A DNA stretch of 64,000 bases from Euptelea pleiosperma (taxonomy: Eukaryota; Streptophyta; Magnoliopsida; Ranunculales; Eupteleaceae). The position numbers were made by a program, and so were the translations under genes. How positions within the stretch are numbered: position 1 is the first letter of the stretch; each line of letters opens with the position of its first letter. The notes under the pieces are model-generated. The model was not told the DNA's origin. It worked only from the letters and a program-made list of their open reading frames with translations, and made no database searches. The DNA lies in assembly GCA_035048495.1 (NCBI GenBank), contig CM068549.1, forward strand, positions 8,043,822 through 8,107,821, written 5' to 3'. Shown piece by piece: positions 22,641 to 33,924 of the stretch.

Positions 22641-23251
22641 GATCCTCTATCCCAGGATTTGGTAAAGTGTTTGAAACATTAGGGATGTGGGGGATGGGAT
22701 TAAATCCTACAATTAATTAGTTGTATTTTACAATAATATAACACAATGAGAGTCGCCTGGGTTCAATAGGAAAAATAAATATTGTAGCAACTGTGAAAAG
22801 CACAAATAAATGAAAATTCATGTTTCTCTCCCTATGATGTATTGTGCTTATTCTTGTGAGTGAAATAATGAGTTTGTGGTCTATTAATGAGTAATATACC
22901 TACATGGTTTCAGTGTTATAGGAATATCATATCATTGACAAATTCATCGATCTAAGCGTGGAAGTGGTGCCGCTTGTTATAGAATTTGGCTTAATCTGTA
23001 GAGCTCTCTCATAATATTGAGATCAAGGTACATGGCCATAAGACGTTGAAGCTAAATAGTATAAAAGTTCTTTGAAAGAATTGTATGTTACATTTTGGTT
23101 TATCACACGGGGTTTCAATTCAAGATAGTTTATTTAGGACATCAATAACTTCGACATATTTACACTAAGTATAGGTTCAAGTCCCAAAGACACCTATATT
23201 TACGCACATCCAGATAGCCAAACTATTCATATTTTGAAACAAGTTGGGGAT
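22641..23251 (+). pseudogene. Copia RNase H end and 3' untranslated region
   Basis: Directly after element A the frame continues as DPLSQDLVKCLKH and stops at a TAG near 22690, completing the KSKTNLIDPL... motif begun before 9473. Then ~550 bp of noncoding sequence leads to a purine tract (AGTTGGGGA, 23242-23250) and the 3' LTR. Confidence 0.7.
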
Positions 23252-24160
23252 TGTTAGAATTAAGTGTTTCAAAATTAAATTTTAATTAATTAAGTGGAAC
23301 TTATTATAGATTTCTTTTTAATATGTTAGTTGCTTATAGAACTCCTTTTGGTGCTATTCGCTAAGAAGTAAAAAAGACAACCTTGCAAAACTTTCTAGAC
23401 CAAGAATAACCTCACAATGTAACTTCTCATTCAAGAAATGACCATTGGTATTCTCAATGTGAGATTCAAGACTATGTAGAGTTGCCTAAAGAAGAGAAAA
23501 ATGAAGATATGGGTAAATTAATGCACCTAAAAGTTGTACACATAGTAAAGCATTATTTAAGAGTGTGATCTCACTCTTAGGTTATCTATAGGTGTAGGGT
23601 CTATAGGATGACACTTGAAGCTCAATACAAAAAGCTAAAAGAGTAATTCTAGCAAGGGTTTTTTTACTAGAAGGAAGTCTAGTGACTCTTTCGAAGTTAA
23701 GAAGTTTCTCTCATAAAAAAGAAGCATAGAGACACTCCCAAAAAGGAGTAAAACTTGTCATTTATTTATTTAATTTAAAGCTAGTTTTTTTTTTGCTTCA
23801 ATTTAAAATAAAATTTTGTTGATTTAAATGTTGTTTTAATTGAAAATTTTAAATTCATAAATTTTTTGGGTAATCTGTAAAGGAGATTTGTACAATGGTT
23901 TCTGGTGAGAGTGTAATCATGTTCAGATTCAGATTAAGTCTAACTTCATTTTTTGGTTTTTTGGTTTTTGTTTTTGTAATCGAGTTTGACATTTGTTGAA
24001 TCCCAAAGATAGTGTTGCTTGCAATCCCTTGCACCTTGTGGGAGTATCCAACTATCTTTAAGAAGCGATTACATGTCTTAAGTTGGACTCAATTAAATCT
24101 GATTTTTATTTAACTATTTATTTGGAATTTTACAATAATATATATTACATATTTCTAACA
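23252..24160 (+). mobile_element. Copia (Tork-like) 3' LTR
   Basis: 909 bp bounded by TGTTAGAA and TTCTAACA, a perfect 8-bp terminal inverted repeat, and preceded by a polypurine tract. The sequence after it (from 24161, AAATG...) is GLR intron. The 5' LTR and other TSD copy should lie left of the window. Confidence 0.8.
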
Positions 24161-24179
24161 AAATGAGAGATTATTTAAC

Positions 24180-24218
24180 CAACAAAAGATATGAACTTTT
24201 TTGTGTGCGTGTGTGTGT

Positions 24219-24253
<35 letters not shown>
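24180..24253. repeat. GT and GA microsatellite at GLR intron 4 donor
   Basis: About 8 GT units then about 15 GA units on the plus strand. On the coding (minus) strand the (TC)n run begins 4-5 bases after the GT of the exon-4 splice donor. Confidence 0.9.
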
Positions 24254-24254
<1 letters not shown>

Positions 24255-24257
24255 CAC

Positions 24258-24664
24258 AAAGCCGAAGCCAGCAGTCTTGTAGGTGGGTCCAACCATCGTA
24301 TATTTGGTGCAATACTTTGCAAGAAAGAGTTTGATGTAAGGTATCTCATCAATAATGCCAGCAACGCCCCCATCTCGACTCCCTCTTGATAGGGCCTCGT
24401 CGTACTCTTCTAGAGTATTATATATCCTAAGCTTGGACTGGTCGAAGTTCAAGCTCTCCATAAGCCCCGTAACGAATGAACCCCTTTGGTAGCCTACATA
24501 GTCTCCATTCTTAATGAGATCTTTGATGTCCGTGATGGTTGGTTGGAGCTTTTCTACTGTTAACATTGATGTTAAGTTCGCCGTATAACTTGATGTCAGA
24601 ATGAGGACAACAAAAATCCATATAATCACCACAAACCTGGACAAGTTGCTTATCACCTTTTCCT
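24258..24664 (-). CDS. GLR exon 4 (M3, S2)
   Basis: Acceptor TTTGCAG|AGGAAAAG at 24664 restores [11 protein letters not shown]. It contains M3 and SYTANLTS and ends GFGF with donor TTT|GTGAGT, phase 0, the usual place of the last GLR intron. Confidence 0.9.
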
Positions 24665-27600
24665 CTGCAAACATAATAAGAATTCAGTTTTTAAATTTGT
24701 TACGTAATGAAATGTTATTACAACTAAATATATGCATATTGTTGTAGAGCCACATGCCACAAATCGTGGATACAGCAATCCAAGTCCACTGTTTTCTCCT
24801 TGACACACAAAACGTGTCTTTTGGATTGCATATCATGATCAATTTAGATAGTTTATCTTTGAGTCTAAACACCCTTCTAATTTTAACGATACTGATGAAT
24901 TTTAGAGCCCCATCATTTTATCTCACAAGAAAACATAACAAGTTAGCACCGTAGCTACCAAATCGATCCAATTATTGGAACTGTATTTAAAAATAAAGAG
25001 AGAGGAAGTGAAATTACTATGGGCAAACACAAGAGTTGAGAAGGAGAACCAAAAGATCATGCCGATTTGTTGGACAACGGAGCCTCTGAAATCAATGTTT
25101 ATACGGTGCTCAATAACCCACACCACGAAGCCGGTGAAGATGAAAAACACTCCAGTCGTTAGCCAAAGGTCCATAGTCAAAGGCTTTAAGAAAATCCAAG
25201 TATTCTTCCTGTCATCACCCTTGATTGGCACTACCATCGACACCCCAGACTCCGTAAAAGGCAACGTAAAATCTACGTAATTAGATCGATTGGCTAGAAT
25301 TGTTGTATCTCCAACTACTGCATCATATTTCTGTTTTTTCACACCATCATTAGTGATACATATAATTACACCAAATCTCTTAGAGAAATAATTATTAACA
25401 GTTCAATTTTGATTAAGGAAATGAAGTTGAAAGATATGGCTAAGGAAATCAAAATCAGTTCTATTTTGGTTTAACATAGTAAACATAATGTTTGTTAAAG
25501 AATTTGGTGAGTGCAGAAAGAGCGTCATGTTAGTTAACGTAAGCAACTATTCAATGAGATTGCAACTAATTTATACTAAGGCCCTGCTTGGTTCGCTGCA
25601 TTGGAATGCAAATGCACTTACTTGCCATTGATATTTACCGCACGTGAGTGGTTGGAGGCATGCAAGTAGTTGCCAAGCCCTATAAACTTCTTAACAAAAT
25701 AGATGCAAGTCACTCCGCTCAAAAACTGTGGCAAGTGAATGCAATGCAAGTGTACTAACCATATCTTAACTTGCCTCCCAAACACCCCCTAAACTCAAAG
25801 CCAACTTAAAAGTCAGGTTTATAGTGTACAATGGCCTATACTATGATAAAAAATAGAATATAAGCCCTCTCCCTTGCGTAAAATAAACTTGTACAATGGC
25901 CTAAGTTTTTCTTTTAATTTTTCTGTGTGTGTTTAAGCCAAACCAAGTTCATTTAGATTGCAGTTAAACTGTAACTATTTAACTGACCTGAAGATAGATC
26001 TGGTAGATTAGACTGTTATAATTCCCTGCACTCGTGCCATCGGCTTTCTCAAAGGGAACAAACTCATAGGGAACGGCGTATGGCAATGATTCCATGACAG
26101 TCTTGAAGACATCTATGCAAAAGCCAGTGACTGTTGTAGCATTGGTGCGGGGATCCCGTTCCACATTCACAAATTCACTGAAACCATCTTTCACTGGAAC
26201 TCCAATCTTCAACTTCTTCTCATTCGTTGGCATCTCCCAACCCTTCGGCACTACCGTCGATTCTCCTGGCCAGACGATGGCTCGGAGTTCATCCATGGAG
26301 GTTGAATAAATTTTTGTATCAGCCGAGTCCAATTTCTTGGAAATCCCATGGGCTGGAGTCCAGAACCCAATCTCTCTATCCCCTTTTCCAATCACATTAA
26401 CTATTTGGAATGTTGACGACTGCAATTGCCCGCCCAGGAGCCAGAATTCCCCACTCAATCCTTTAAATCTAGTCTCTAAGATCGCTTCAAGGAGCTTTGG
26501 ACCCATATGAGACATTCCCAGGGTTGCCAGGTCCGACGAGTTGTCTCCATTGTTTGGCTTCTTGAATCGACGATCGACAATAGAAACTTTCTCCACTGCC
26601 ATTGCTAGTGCCCAAATGCTATCATATGCCCATAATCCAATAACACTTAGCTCAGCTCTATCGATGTCTGGATTCTCAAGTAGAAACTTTCTTTTCCATC
26701 TACTTTTGAAATTGTCGAGCGCTTTCGTTCTTGGAACATAAGGCTTTACACCTAGTACTCCTTGCATCGAGTCGATGACTGATGAATCCATGGAACCTAA
26801 GAGATTTGTAAGCCCATCTGTGATGATCCAGGCATACCCTTTAGTCATCATTCCGGCTTCTTTCGCTTTCAAAAAAAGACGGGAACCAAGAGATGATGAC
26901 ATGTGGACTACGAACACCCTCGTCTGCATGGTCATCAATTTATAGAGCTCTCTGAGGATCTGATCATCAGTGGCTGAAGAAGAAACAACACTCCTGTAGG
27001 GGACATGGGCATTAATCTCTTGGACTGCATCGATTAGATACGGTATGATGCCTTTTCCATATTCAGTGTTTTCATAGATGGGGACAACTTCCCTCCATCC
27101 GAAGGATTGAACAATTGCGGCGATGGCTCTCACCTGAGAGGAGTCGTTCAAGGCTGCTCGGATGAAATAAGGAGTTTCGGAAAATGATAGGGAAGGACTG
27201 GTTGCCGAGAACGATATGATGGGTACCTGAGTTTTATTTCCAATATCCACTACAAATTCTGCCTGAGCAGATTTTTGAGGCCCAAGTATGGCTTGCACTT
27301 GAACATTTTTCAGCAGGTCTATAGCTGTACATGCATGGAAATGTTACATATCAGAGATTAATGACGATCAAACTTCACTTCAGTACTTGATTTTTTGGAT
27401 GTTTTTGGTGGATAAATGTAATCTCAGGATAAACAGAACTACACTTATGTCATCAATAAATAGTTCTACAGAAAAAAGTTTTGTATGTCAGAAAGTGTTC
27501 TACAGAAAAGAAAAAAAAAAAAAAAAAAAGTTTTATGACATTAAGGCTCTGTAGGGTTGCCCTGAATAAGTTTTCTAGAAATGATTTTTGCATATAAATG

Positions 27601-30600
27601 TCAACTTTTTCTGTATCAACACTTCCTAACGTACAAATCCTTTTTCCATAAAACTTTTTGTTGATCACCATACGGAGTGTTGTTTTATGACATTAAGGCT
27701 CTGTATGGTTGCCCTGAATAAGTTTTTTAGAAATGATTTTTGCATATAAATGTCATAAAACTTTTTTGTATCAACACTTCTTGATGTACAAATCCTTTTC
27801 CTGTAAAACCTTTTGTTGATCACCATACAGAGCGTGGTTATATGAAAAATCATTTTGATCTGGAAAACTTATTTAGGGCAACCACACAGAGCTTAGTTGA
27901 ATAGAGTTGAAGTTATGCATAACTGTAGGGCCATACATGGTTGGCTGCAAAAAGCATTCAACACCAATAATATTGTGCCACGTGTCAATGGGAAATATGG
28001 AGCATTGTTAATAAGTTCACATATTATACTTGTATGTGAACTTTTGAAAAAAATATATTATACAACCGAACTATTTTTGAAAAAATTCACATATATTTCA
28101 AGGAAAATGTATAATATACATGTTATATGCATATATGACATGTAGCTATTCTGAATTATTGAAAAACTAATTTATTAATGCAAAAGATAGAAATCATTAA
28201 TTTTAGGGTATTTTAGTAACACCCCCTTGAAATTTGAAATTAATTAATACCCCCTTATACTTTCAAACTTTAGGATTACCCCCTTGACCTATTTTAACCA
28301 TCATTTGACTAACATTAAAATGTGATATGCATTATGCGCCTATTAATGTACCTATGAAAATGCAATAATATTGCAAGTACAATGCCAACAACGTGTGATT
28401 CAAGTCCGTTTTAACTTAATTAACGACTGTTACACTAGGTCAAAGGGGTAATCCTATATAAAGATTGAAAGTATAAAGGGGTATTACTGATTACTTTCAA
28501 ATTTCAAGAGGGTGTCACTAAAATACCCATTATTTTATTTTATTTTATTTTATTTTATTATTTTTGCTGCGTTATTCCCTATCATCTTTTTGCCATATGC
28601 TAATTGGGTCGGGATCAGGGGACCCCCATTTTTCTGACCCCTCTTGGTGTTCCTGTGCTCGGCCGTGGATTTCAAGAATCATACGGGCCGTGGATTTCAA
28701 GAATCATACGGTGGTTGTTAGAAAAAGGGGGTCCTCGGAGTCTGAGCCATGCTTAATTTGCTAACTATATAACCTGGAGACCTTGACTACAGGTTTTCCC
28801 TCTTTCCTTTAGTTTTCTATTTGTGACTATCATTTACATTTCACTATTTTATTGGTGTTGGAAATGTCCAACTACAGGTGACATTTTATTATTGCAAATT
28901 GCAACCAAATTCCTTAATTTAAGCATAATATGTGGAAGAAAAAGTCAAGGGATCATATAAGGACGTCAGCTGTACGTAGTTGGACGCTTAACACTAAAAA
29001 CATGGTGAAACGTGGAATAGGAGGTACAGGTTACCCACCTAAAGAATCTGTTCCCTCAAAACAAATAACAAAACTATTATTAAGGAATCTGTTCACTTAA
29101 TTTTTTAGAAAAAAAGAAAAAGAAAAAGGAAAGAACCAGTTTGTGTCCAACAACGTGTGAAACCACAATTATCCAAAGCTAAACGTGTGGAACATGGACT
29201 ACCACTAAGGGGTTGTTTGTAAACTCATTATCAGGGTCTAATATCCAGTTGTAGCCCGTTCAGATAGGGAAGAACTGCTTCAATCTTGTAACTTCTTTTC
29301 ATAAAATTAAACCAACTCTGGCCTTCTTTTAAGGGAAAAATCTGAAAAACTAGGGCCCTACACAGTTACCACATACAAGCAAGGTTTAAAAGGGGGCTGT
29401 TATAATGGTATAACGAACTGGGGGCGTTACCTTTTTTTCCGTTATAACGGATTGTAACGCACAGGCAAAAAAACAGAAAATTACAGCGCCAAAATTCAAA
29501 ATTTGAATTTCAAATTTACAATATACTTTATAACTGAAAATAATGAAAAAATGGAAAATAACAGACGTTTTTTCAACAAGCTTTTTTTCAGAAAATAACG
29601 GTTGTTATTTTCTGAGCGTTAAGACGGGGTACATAACGAAACGGGGGAGGCCCTAATCCGTTATAACGGCAGTTATTTAAACCAAGCATAGAAGAAGGAC
29701 TGGTCTTGGGCTGAGCAGGGGTTGGCACCATTTTTTTGGGTTCCAAAACAAGTTCTAAGTTCGAATGTACCCTAAACATGAGTTGGATATTGCTGACCAT
29801 TGAATGGTCAAATACCTAATTTTGAACGGTCAACAAAGCTAACACTTGCCTAATCATGTGCACCACTTGTCTTGTTGGGAACCCTCCTATTATAATAAGA
29901 TAGTCCAGACCATCACGTCACTGCTTTGTACATTACTAAATAAAGAGAAAAACAAAAAAGATCAATGGCTACGAGACGTGTAACTCTTCAAGACACAGAA
30001 AGAAAGAAAAAAAACTATTATGAATATTCTAAATTTAGAAAGAATCCTCCCATAATTTATACTATTTAAATATCAATTTCTCATTCCAATAAACTAATCA
30101 TTAATGGATATTATTGAATATATCATTATTTTAATTAAAAAAAGAGAAGACTTTCCTAAAAAAAAATGCACATTCCGTTAAAGATAGGGATACTATTATA
30201 CCAACTTTAAAAATTAAAGATTATTTTAGCAACTCAAAGAGGAGATAAGAAGAAGATATTCTGAGACTAGATGCTTTTATGTTCCGTATGTAAATGATTT
30301 TCTTTGAGGAATTTCCTATTTTTCTAGAAAATATATTTAGAAAAAAAGAGTTGTAGAAAGAGTGAAGCTAGGTTAACAGTTTCAATCGTCACATGGACCA
30401 ATGAAGCAGTATGGGGACTTAGCCGGATCCCCACACGGGTGACGCTTATTAACCTTCCACGTTAGACGGGTAGAATTGTTGTCCAATTAAGGAGCAATGG
30501 GCCCATGTAAGAGCGACATTCTTGGAAATTAAAGTTTCCTCTTTTCATTTATTTATTTATTTATTATTATTATTTTTTTTTTTTTAGGTAATCATATTCA

Positions 30601-32366
30601 GAGTAAAACCTGTGTCACAAGATGTTGTGACGGAAGCCTGTCACAGCACTCAATACGACCCACGTGGCATACTATTAGAGGACAATGACCGTATGGATGT
30701 TTGGCCAGTCACTCGGTGGACCAGTACACAAAAAATCAGCCTGATTAGTGATTTCTAACCAATTCGATTGAAGTTATTTTCATGGGTTGATTTTAACGGT
30801 AGGAATTTGAGCATTATTGAGCGTTATTTGGGTGCAAAAATCCAAAGGCTGTAAATACTAATCAGGCTGATTTTTGGTTTGTAGGTCCACCAAGGTACTG
30901 GCCGCCAAACATCCATACGGTCAGTGACCTCTGATCGTGTGACACGTAGCTCGTATTGAGTGCTGTGACCGGCTTCCGTCACAACATCTTGTGACACAAG
31001 TTTTACTCTCATATTCGGATTACTTGGAGCACCGTCTCAATTGGAATAAAAGAAAATGAAATGAAAATGATAATTTCGTCTTCTTCGTGATCTTCAAAAT
31101 TCGTGTAATATGAATATAGACCCAGGGACCACAACTAATGGCGGAGCTAGGGGACCAGTGACGACCCGACTTTAAAAGATCTATTTTAGAAAATTAGACC
31201 ACCCTATTTCGAAAGCCACCGTCAAGCTCAACTGACCATCTTGTTCGGAAAGCCAAAAATTAGGACCAGCCAAAGTCAATCTCGATCCAGTTCATCCGTG
31301 GGCCCCACATTTATGACCCCCTTTATTTTTTTGTAATTCATGCAAAAAAATTGAATCGGCTTTAACTTTTCTAAAACTTATGGAAACAACTACACTAGAT
31401 CTAAAAAGCGCAGAAAAAAAGAAAAAGAAAAAAATCCAGCCCCTCTTTTCTCCTGAAAGCTCTTTTCCCTTTTTATTGTTGGCTCTCAAATTCGCAACTG
31501 GCCCTGCTTGGTTCGCTGCACTGAGATGCATTTTGCACTCCTTTGAAAATGCAATGAGTGGCAATGCAGCCAGTTGCCATGGTTTTTGGGCTTCACTCGT
31601 TTGCATCTATTTGTTAAGGAGTTTGCAAGGGCTTGGCAACCACTTGCACGCCAGATCATTTGCATGACCCCAATCAATCACTTGTGATCTCAAAACTGTG
31701 GCAAGTGAGTGCATTGCATCCGATTTGCATTGAACCAAGCAGGGCTAATGGCAGCAGAGTACATGTAATCTCTTGCCACTAGGGACGATGGTAAAGCTGA
31801 CCAAAATTGAATGGGAAGAAAGAAGAGATAATAAAGGGAAGTGATTGTTCTGTCCTCTATATTTTTGAAGAGGAATGCTAGCAGCTAGCCACTTATTAAC
31901 GGCGTTGAGAAGCAATCATGCATCCTTGCAACGCGTAAAATGTGTTGCTTGTTAGTACTGAACACCGTTGGATTGTAAATCAGACGGTGTTTGAATCACC
32001 GAGACAAGTCGACGCAACCTTTATCTTTAGATCCCAGTTTCAATTATGCCTTTATCATCTGTACCATCCATGGATTAAGAGCAGAAAAATACCTGCTGAT
32101 GCAGCATCCACACTGTCTTTCTTGGAGTCCCTGGTGTGAAGGACCAGCCTTTTTGTGTAGTTGTTGTGAGACGAGTAGAAATCTGAGAGGGCCATCGAAA
32201 TGCAGCTTTGGCTACTCTTACCCACCCACGTACCCAAATCAAGAATCACCCCAACATCAACGGTAGATGTCGCATGTTGGGCGTCTGCCCTCTTACCGGA
32301 CAGACTCATCAGCAAAGAGAGAAGAAAGAAAAGTAGAGAAAAATGAGGATAAGTTGTGTTCCTCAT
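24258..32366 (-). CDS. Glutamate receptor-like channel (GLR), four exons, 3' end outside window
   Basis: A plant GLR, a plasma-membrane ligand-gated non-selective cation channel with a role in amino-acid-evoked Ca2+ signalling in the family. Exons on the minus strand: 32366-32093, 27324-25988, 25330-25018 and 24664-24258, all with GT-AG borders and compatible phases, giving 777 residues without a stop. Order: signal peptide (1 to about 30), ANF-type ligand-binding domain (about 35-380), S1 half of the glutamate-binding domain (begins [11 protein letters not shown], about 465), M1 and pore loop ([12 protein letters not shown]), M3 with the gate motif SYTANLTS, and most of S2. The end of S2, M4 and the C-tail (one last exon in relatives) are missing: 97 bp after exon 4 the copia LTR begins. 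Clade (GLR2-like) is my guess. The gene may be intact with a giant intron, or broken. Confidence 0.92.
25018..25330 (-). CDS. GLR exon 3 (M1, pore loop)
   Basis: Acceptor TTTTCTGTTTT-type tract ending ACAG|AAATATGAT at 25330; encodes KYDAVVGD to FAH; donor A|GTAATT at 25018/25017, phase 1. Confidence 0.9.
25580..25789. mobile_element. Tourist-like MITE in GLR intron 2
   Basis: 210 bp, starting GGCCCTGCTTGG and ending CCAAACACCCCC (imperfect terminal inverted repeats), flanked by TAA on both sides (25577-25579, 25790-25792). This is the 3-bp duplication of PIF/Harbinger elements. Related to the copy at 31500-31745. Confidence 0.7.
25988..27324 (-). CDS. GLR exon 2 (ANF-type domain, S1)
   Basis: Acceptor GTACAG|CTATAGAC at 27324, which joins exon 1 to give ...[18 protein letters not shown]. 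Open to ...YLQ and donor CAG|GTCAGT at 25988/25987, phase 0. Confidence 0.93.
27544..27892. mobile_element. MITE with internal tandem duplication, GLR intron 1
   Basis: Terminal inverted repeats of ~30 bp (AGGCTCTGTAGGGTTGCCCT... and its complement at the right end) flanked by TTA. The left half is tandemly duplicated: the segment starting TTTTATGACATTAAGG at 27531 recurs at 27683 (period ~152 bp). Confidence 0.7.
28206..28528. mobile_element. MITE with ~100-bp inverted repeats, GLR intron 1
   Basis: GGGTATTTTAGTAACACCCCC... at the left matches the complement of the right end over ~100 bp. The flanking 9-mers TTAATTTTA / ATTATTTTA agree at 7 of 9, which would suit a Mutator-like MITE. Confidence 0.7.
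28608..28750. repeat. Imperfect inverted repeat with tandem 26-bp duplication
   Basis: GGGGACCCCCATTTTTCTGAC on the left pairs imperfectly with GTTAGAAAAAGGGGGTCC on the right. Between them GGCCGTGGATTTCAAGAATC is repeated in tandem (about 28660-28711). Possibly a small MITE. Confidence 0.45.
29380..29686. mobile_element. hAT-type MITE, AACGG family copy 1
   Basis: 307 bp, ends CAAGGTTTAAA / TTTAAACCAAG, flanked by 8-mers CATACAAG and CATAGAAG (7 of 8). The body is rich in GTTATAACGG-type palindromic words. Same family as 32848-33271. Confidence 0.75.
30601..31008. mobile_element. Mutator-like MITE in GLR intron 1
   Basis: 408 bp with long inverted repeats (GAGTAAAACCTGTGTCACAAG... over more than 100 bp), flanked by 9-bp duplications TCATATTCA / TCATATTCG (8 of 9), typical for MULEs. 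Confidence 0.85.
31500..31745. mobile_element. Tourist-like MITE copy 2, GLR intron 1
   Basis: Starts GGCCCTGCTTGGTTCGCTGCA and ends GAACCAAGCAGGGC, followed by TAA. The left flank is ACT, so the duplication is not intact. The interior shares GCAAGTG / TTGCATTC words with 25580-25789. Confidence 0.65.
32093..32366 (-). CDS. GLR exon 1 (signal peptide, start of ligand domain)
   Basis: ATG at 32366, followed by a Leu/Phe-rich signal peptide and the [15 protein letters not shown] start of the mature protein. The donor is GCAG|GTATTT at 32093/32092; phase 1. Confidence 0.9.
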
Positions 32367-32408
32367 TTGAAGCTCTAATGGGTTGGTGATGGGTCCAATT
32401 CAATCCTC

Positions 32409-32417
32409 ATTTATATA
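32409..32417 (-). promoter_or_regulatory. Probable TATA box of the GLR gene
   Basis: The minus strand reads TATATAAAT 43-51 bp before the ATG at 32366, giving a short 5' leader of roughly 15-20 bases. Confidence 0.6.
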
Positions 32418-32589
32418 GGGACAAGGGGAGATTAAGAGATGTACTTAATGGGAAGCTCTCCGGGTGTTTTTAATGAGAAACTATTCTATATATGCTTCTT
32501 TCTTCTATCATCGTATGCTCTACACATATTCAGAGTACATACGCATCAATCCGGACCATCCTATTAATGAGTTATCTGAATCAAGCAGC

Positions 32590-33340
32590 ACCAATCAGAC
32601 GGTCCTATTTGTTCAATCAATCACTTTCTATTGCCGGTGGGGACTACTGGGATGTTTGGGCCTGCCTACAGACCAAAAATTAGCTTGATTAGTGATTTCT
32701 AAGCGTTGGATTGGATTCGTTTTTCATGGGTTAGTTTTAAACCATGGAATTTGAGCGTTATTGACCATTATTTGGGTACAAAGATCCAAAGTTTTGAAAT
32801 TTCAGCCCGATTTTTAGTTTGTTTGTCAACCTAGGTATTAGCCAAACCAAGGTTTAAAGGAGGCCGTTTTAACGGTTAAACGGACTGGGGCGTTACCGTT
32901 TAAACGGCCGTTAAAACGGATTGAAACAGTCAGGGGCAAAAATGGAAAAAAACAGAATTTAACTGATTTTAACGGTTTTAACGATTTTAACGGAAAAAGT
33001 GGAGTTGAAATTCAAATTTTAAATTTTTGAAAATTAAAAAAAAAATGGAATTTAACGGATTTTAACGGAAATTAAACGGATTTTAACGGAATTAAACGGT
33101 TTTAACGGCCGTTTTTTTTACAAATTTTTTTGAAATTAAACGGCTGTTTAAACGATTTTAACGGCCGTTAAAACAAAAAAAACAGTCGTTTTTTTCAAAA
33201 CCGATAAAATGGGTTTTAAACGGAAACGGGCTTGGGGCGTTACCGTTTAAACGGCCGTTTTTAAAACCATGAGCCAAACATCCTTACGGGTCAGCGTCCT
33301 CTAAGAGTGTGCAACGTGGCACAAATTGTGGCTGATCACT
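32590..33340. mobile_element. Old Mutator-like MITE split by a hAT MITE
   Basis: The words ATGTTTGG...CC, TTAGCTTGATTAGTGATTTCTAA, TTTGAGCGTTATTGA and CCAAACATCCTTACGG occur in the same order as in the MITE at 30601-31008. The copy is diverged and interrupted at 32848-33271; its outer ends are not clear. Confidence 0.6.
32848..33271. mobile_element. hAT-type MITE, AACGG family copy 2
   Basis: 424 bp, ends CAAGGTTTAAAGG / TTAAAACCATG, flanked by the perfect 8-bp duplication AGCCAAAC (32840-32847, 33272-33279). The body holds many TTTAACGG / AACGGCCGTT words that can pair with one another. Confidence 0.85.
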
Positions 33341-33734
33341 GGTCAGCAATTTGCTGCCCGGCGGTACTCAAGAGAGGTACCTTTGTCGTGAAGCAGGCTA
33401 TCAATAGAATATGCGGTATTGAATTTTGACGTAAGAGTCTGGAATCTCTCAATGGAAATGTACTGTAAGTGGAGAGCGCGTATTCCTTAGGTCGAGACCG
33501 TTGGATAGTCGTCGGATTCAGGAAACACGAATCCCAAAGAGAAATCACGGTAGGTGATGTTTGACTTCGCTGATAATTAAATAATTCATTAAAATATGAA
33601 GAAAATTTGTAACTTATGTGTGGTCTTATTCCAAAGGATCTGACTTTTTGCTGTAAAGTGTAAACGTATCACGCGGCAACTAATTGGACTTGGTCTTCTT
33701 TATACGGGTGTCAATTGTTAACTTCATTCCCAGT

Positions 33735-33915
33735 GAGTAAAACTTCTATCACACAAAATTGTAAATCACACAAAACACAGCCAATGAGTTCTCGGCACGT
33801 ACACAAGTACTTTTGCAACGTACCCATGTGCATTTGCTTTTTAGCTGTACGTGCCGAGAACTCATTGGCTGTGTTTTGTGTGACTTGCAATCCCATTGTG
33901 ACAGAAGTTTTACTC
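33735..33915. mobile_element. Hairpin MITE with 38-bp perfect inverted repeat
   Basis: 181 bp from GAGTAAAAC to GTTTTACTC, the same terminal word as the MITE at 30601. The flanks CATTCCCAGT (33725-33734) and CATTCCAGT (33916-33924) form a TSD with a 1-bp indel. The arms 33766-33803 and 33846-33883 are perfectly complementary around a 42-nt loop. Confidence 0.85.
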
Positions 33916-33924
33916 CATTCCAGT

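Noticed and set aside
31500..31745. Perfect TAA target duplication for the second Tourist-like MITE
   Set aside because: The right flank is TAA but the left flank is ACT; the duplication is not intact, so only the inverted ends support the call.
24258..32366. GLR gene as a pseudogene
   Set aside because: All four visible exons are open with matching phases and standard splice sites; only the last exon is unseen, so a pseudogene call is not supported.
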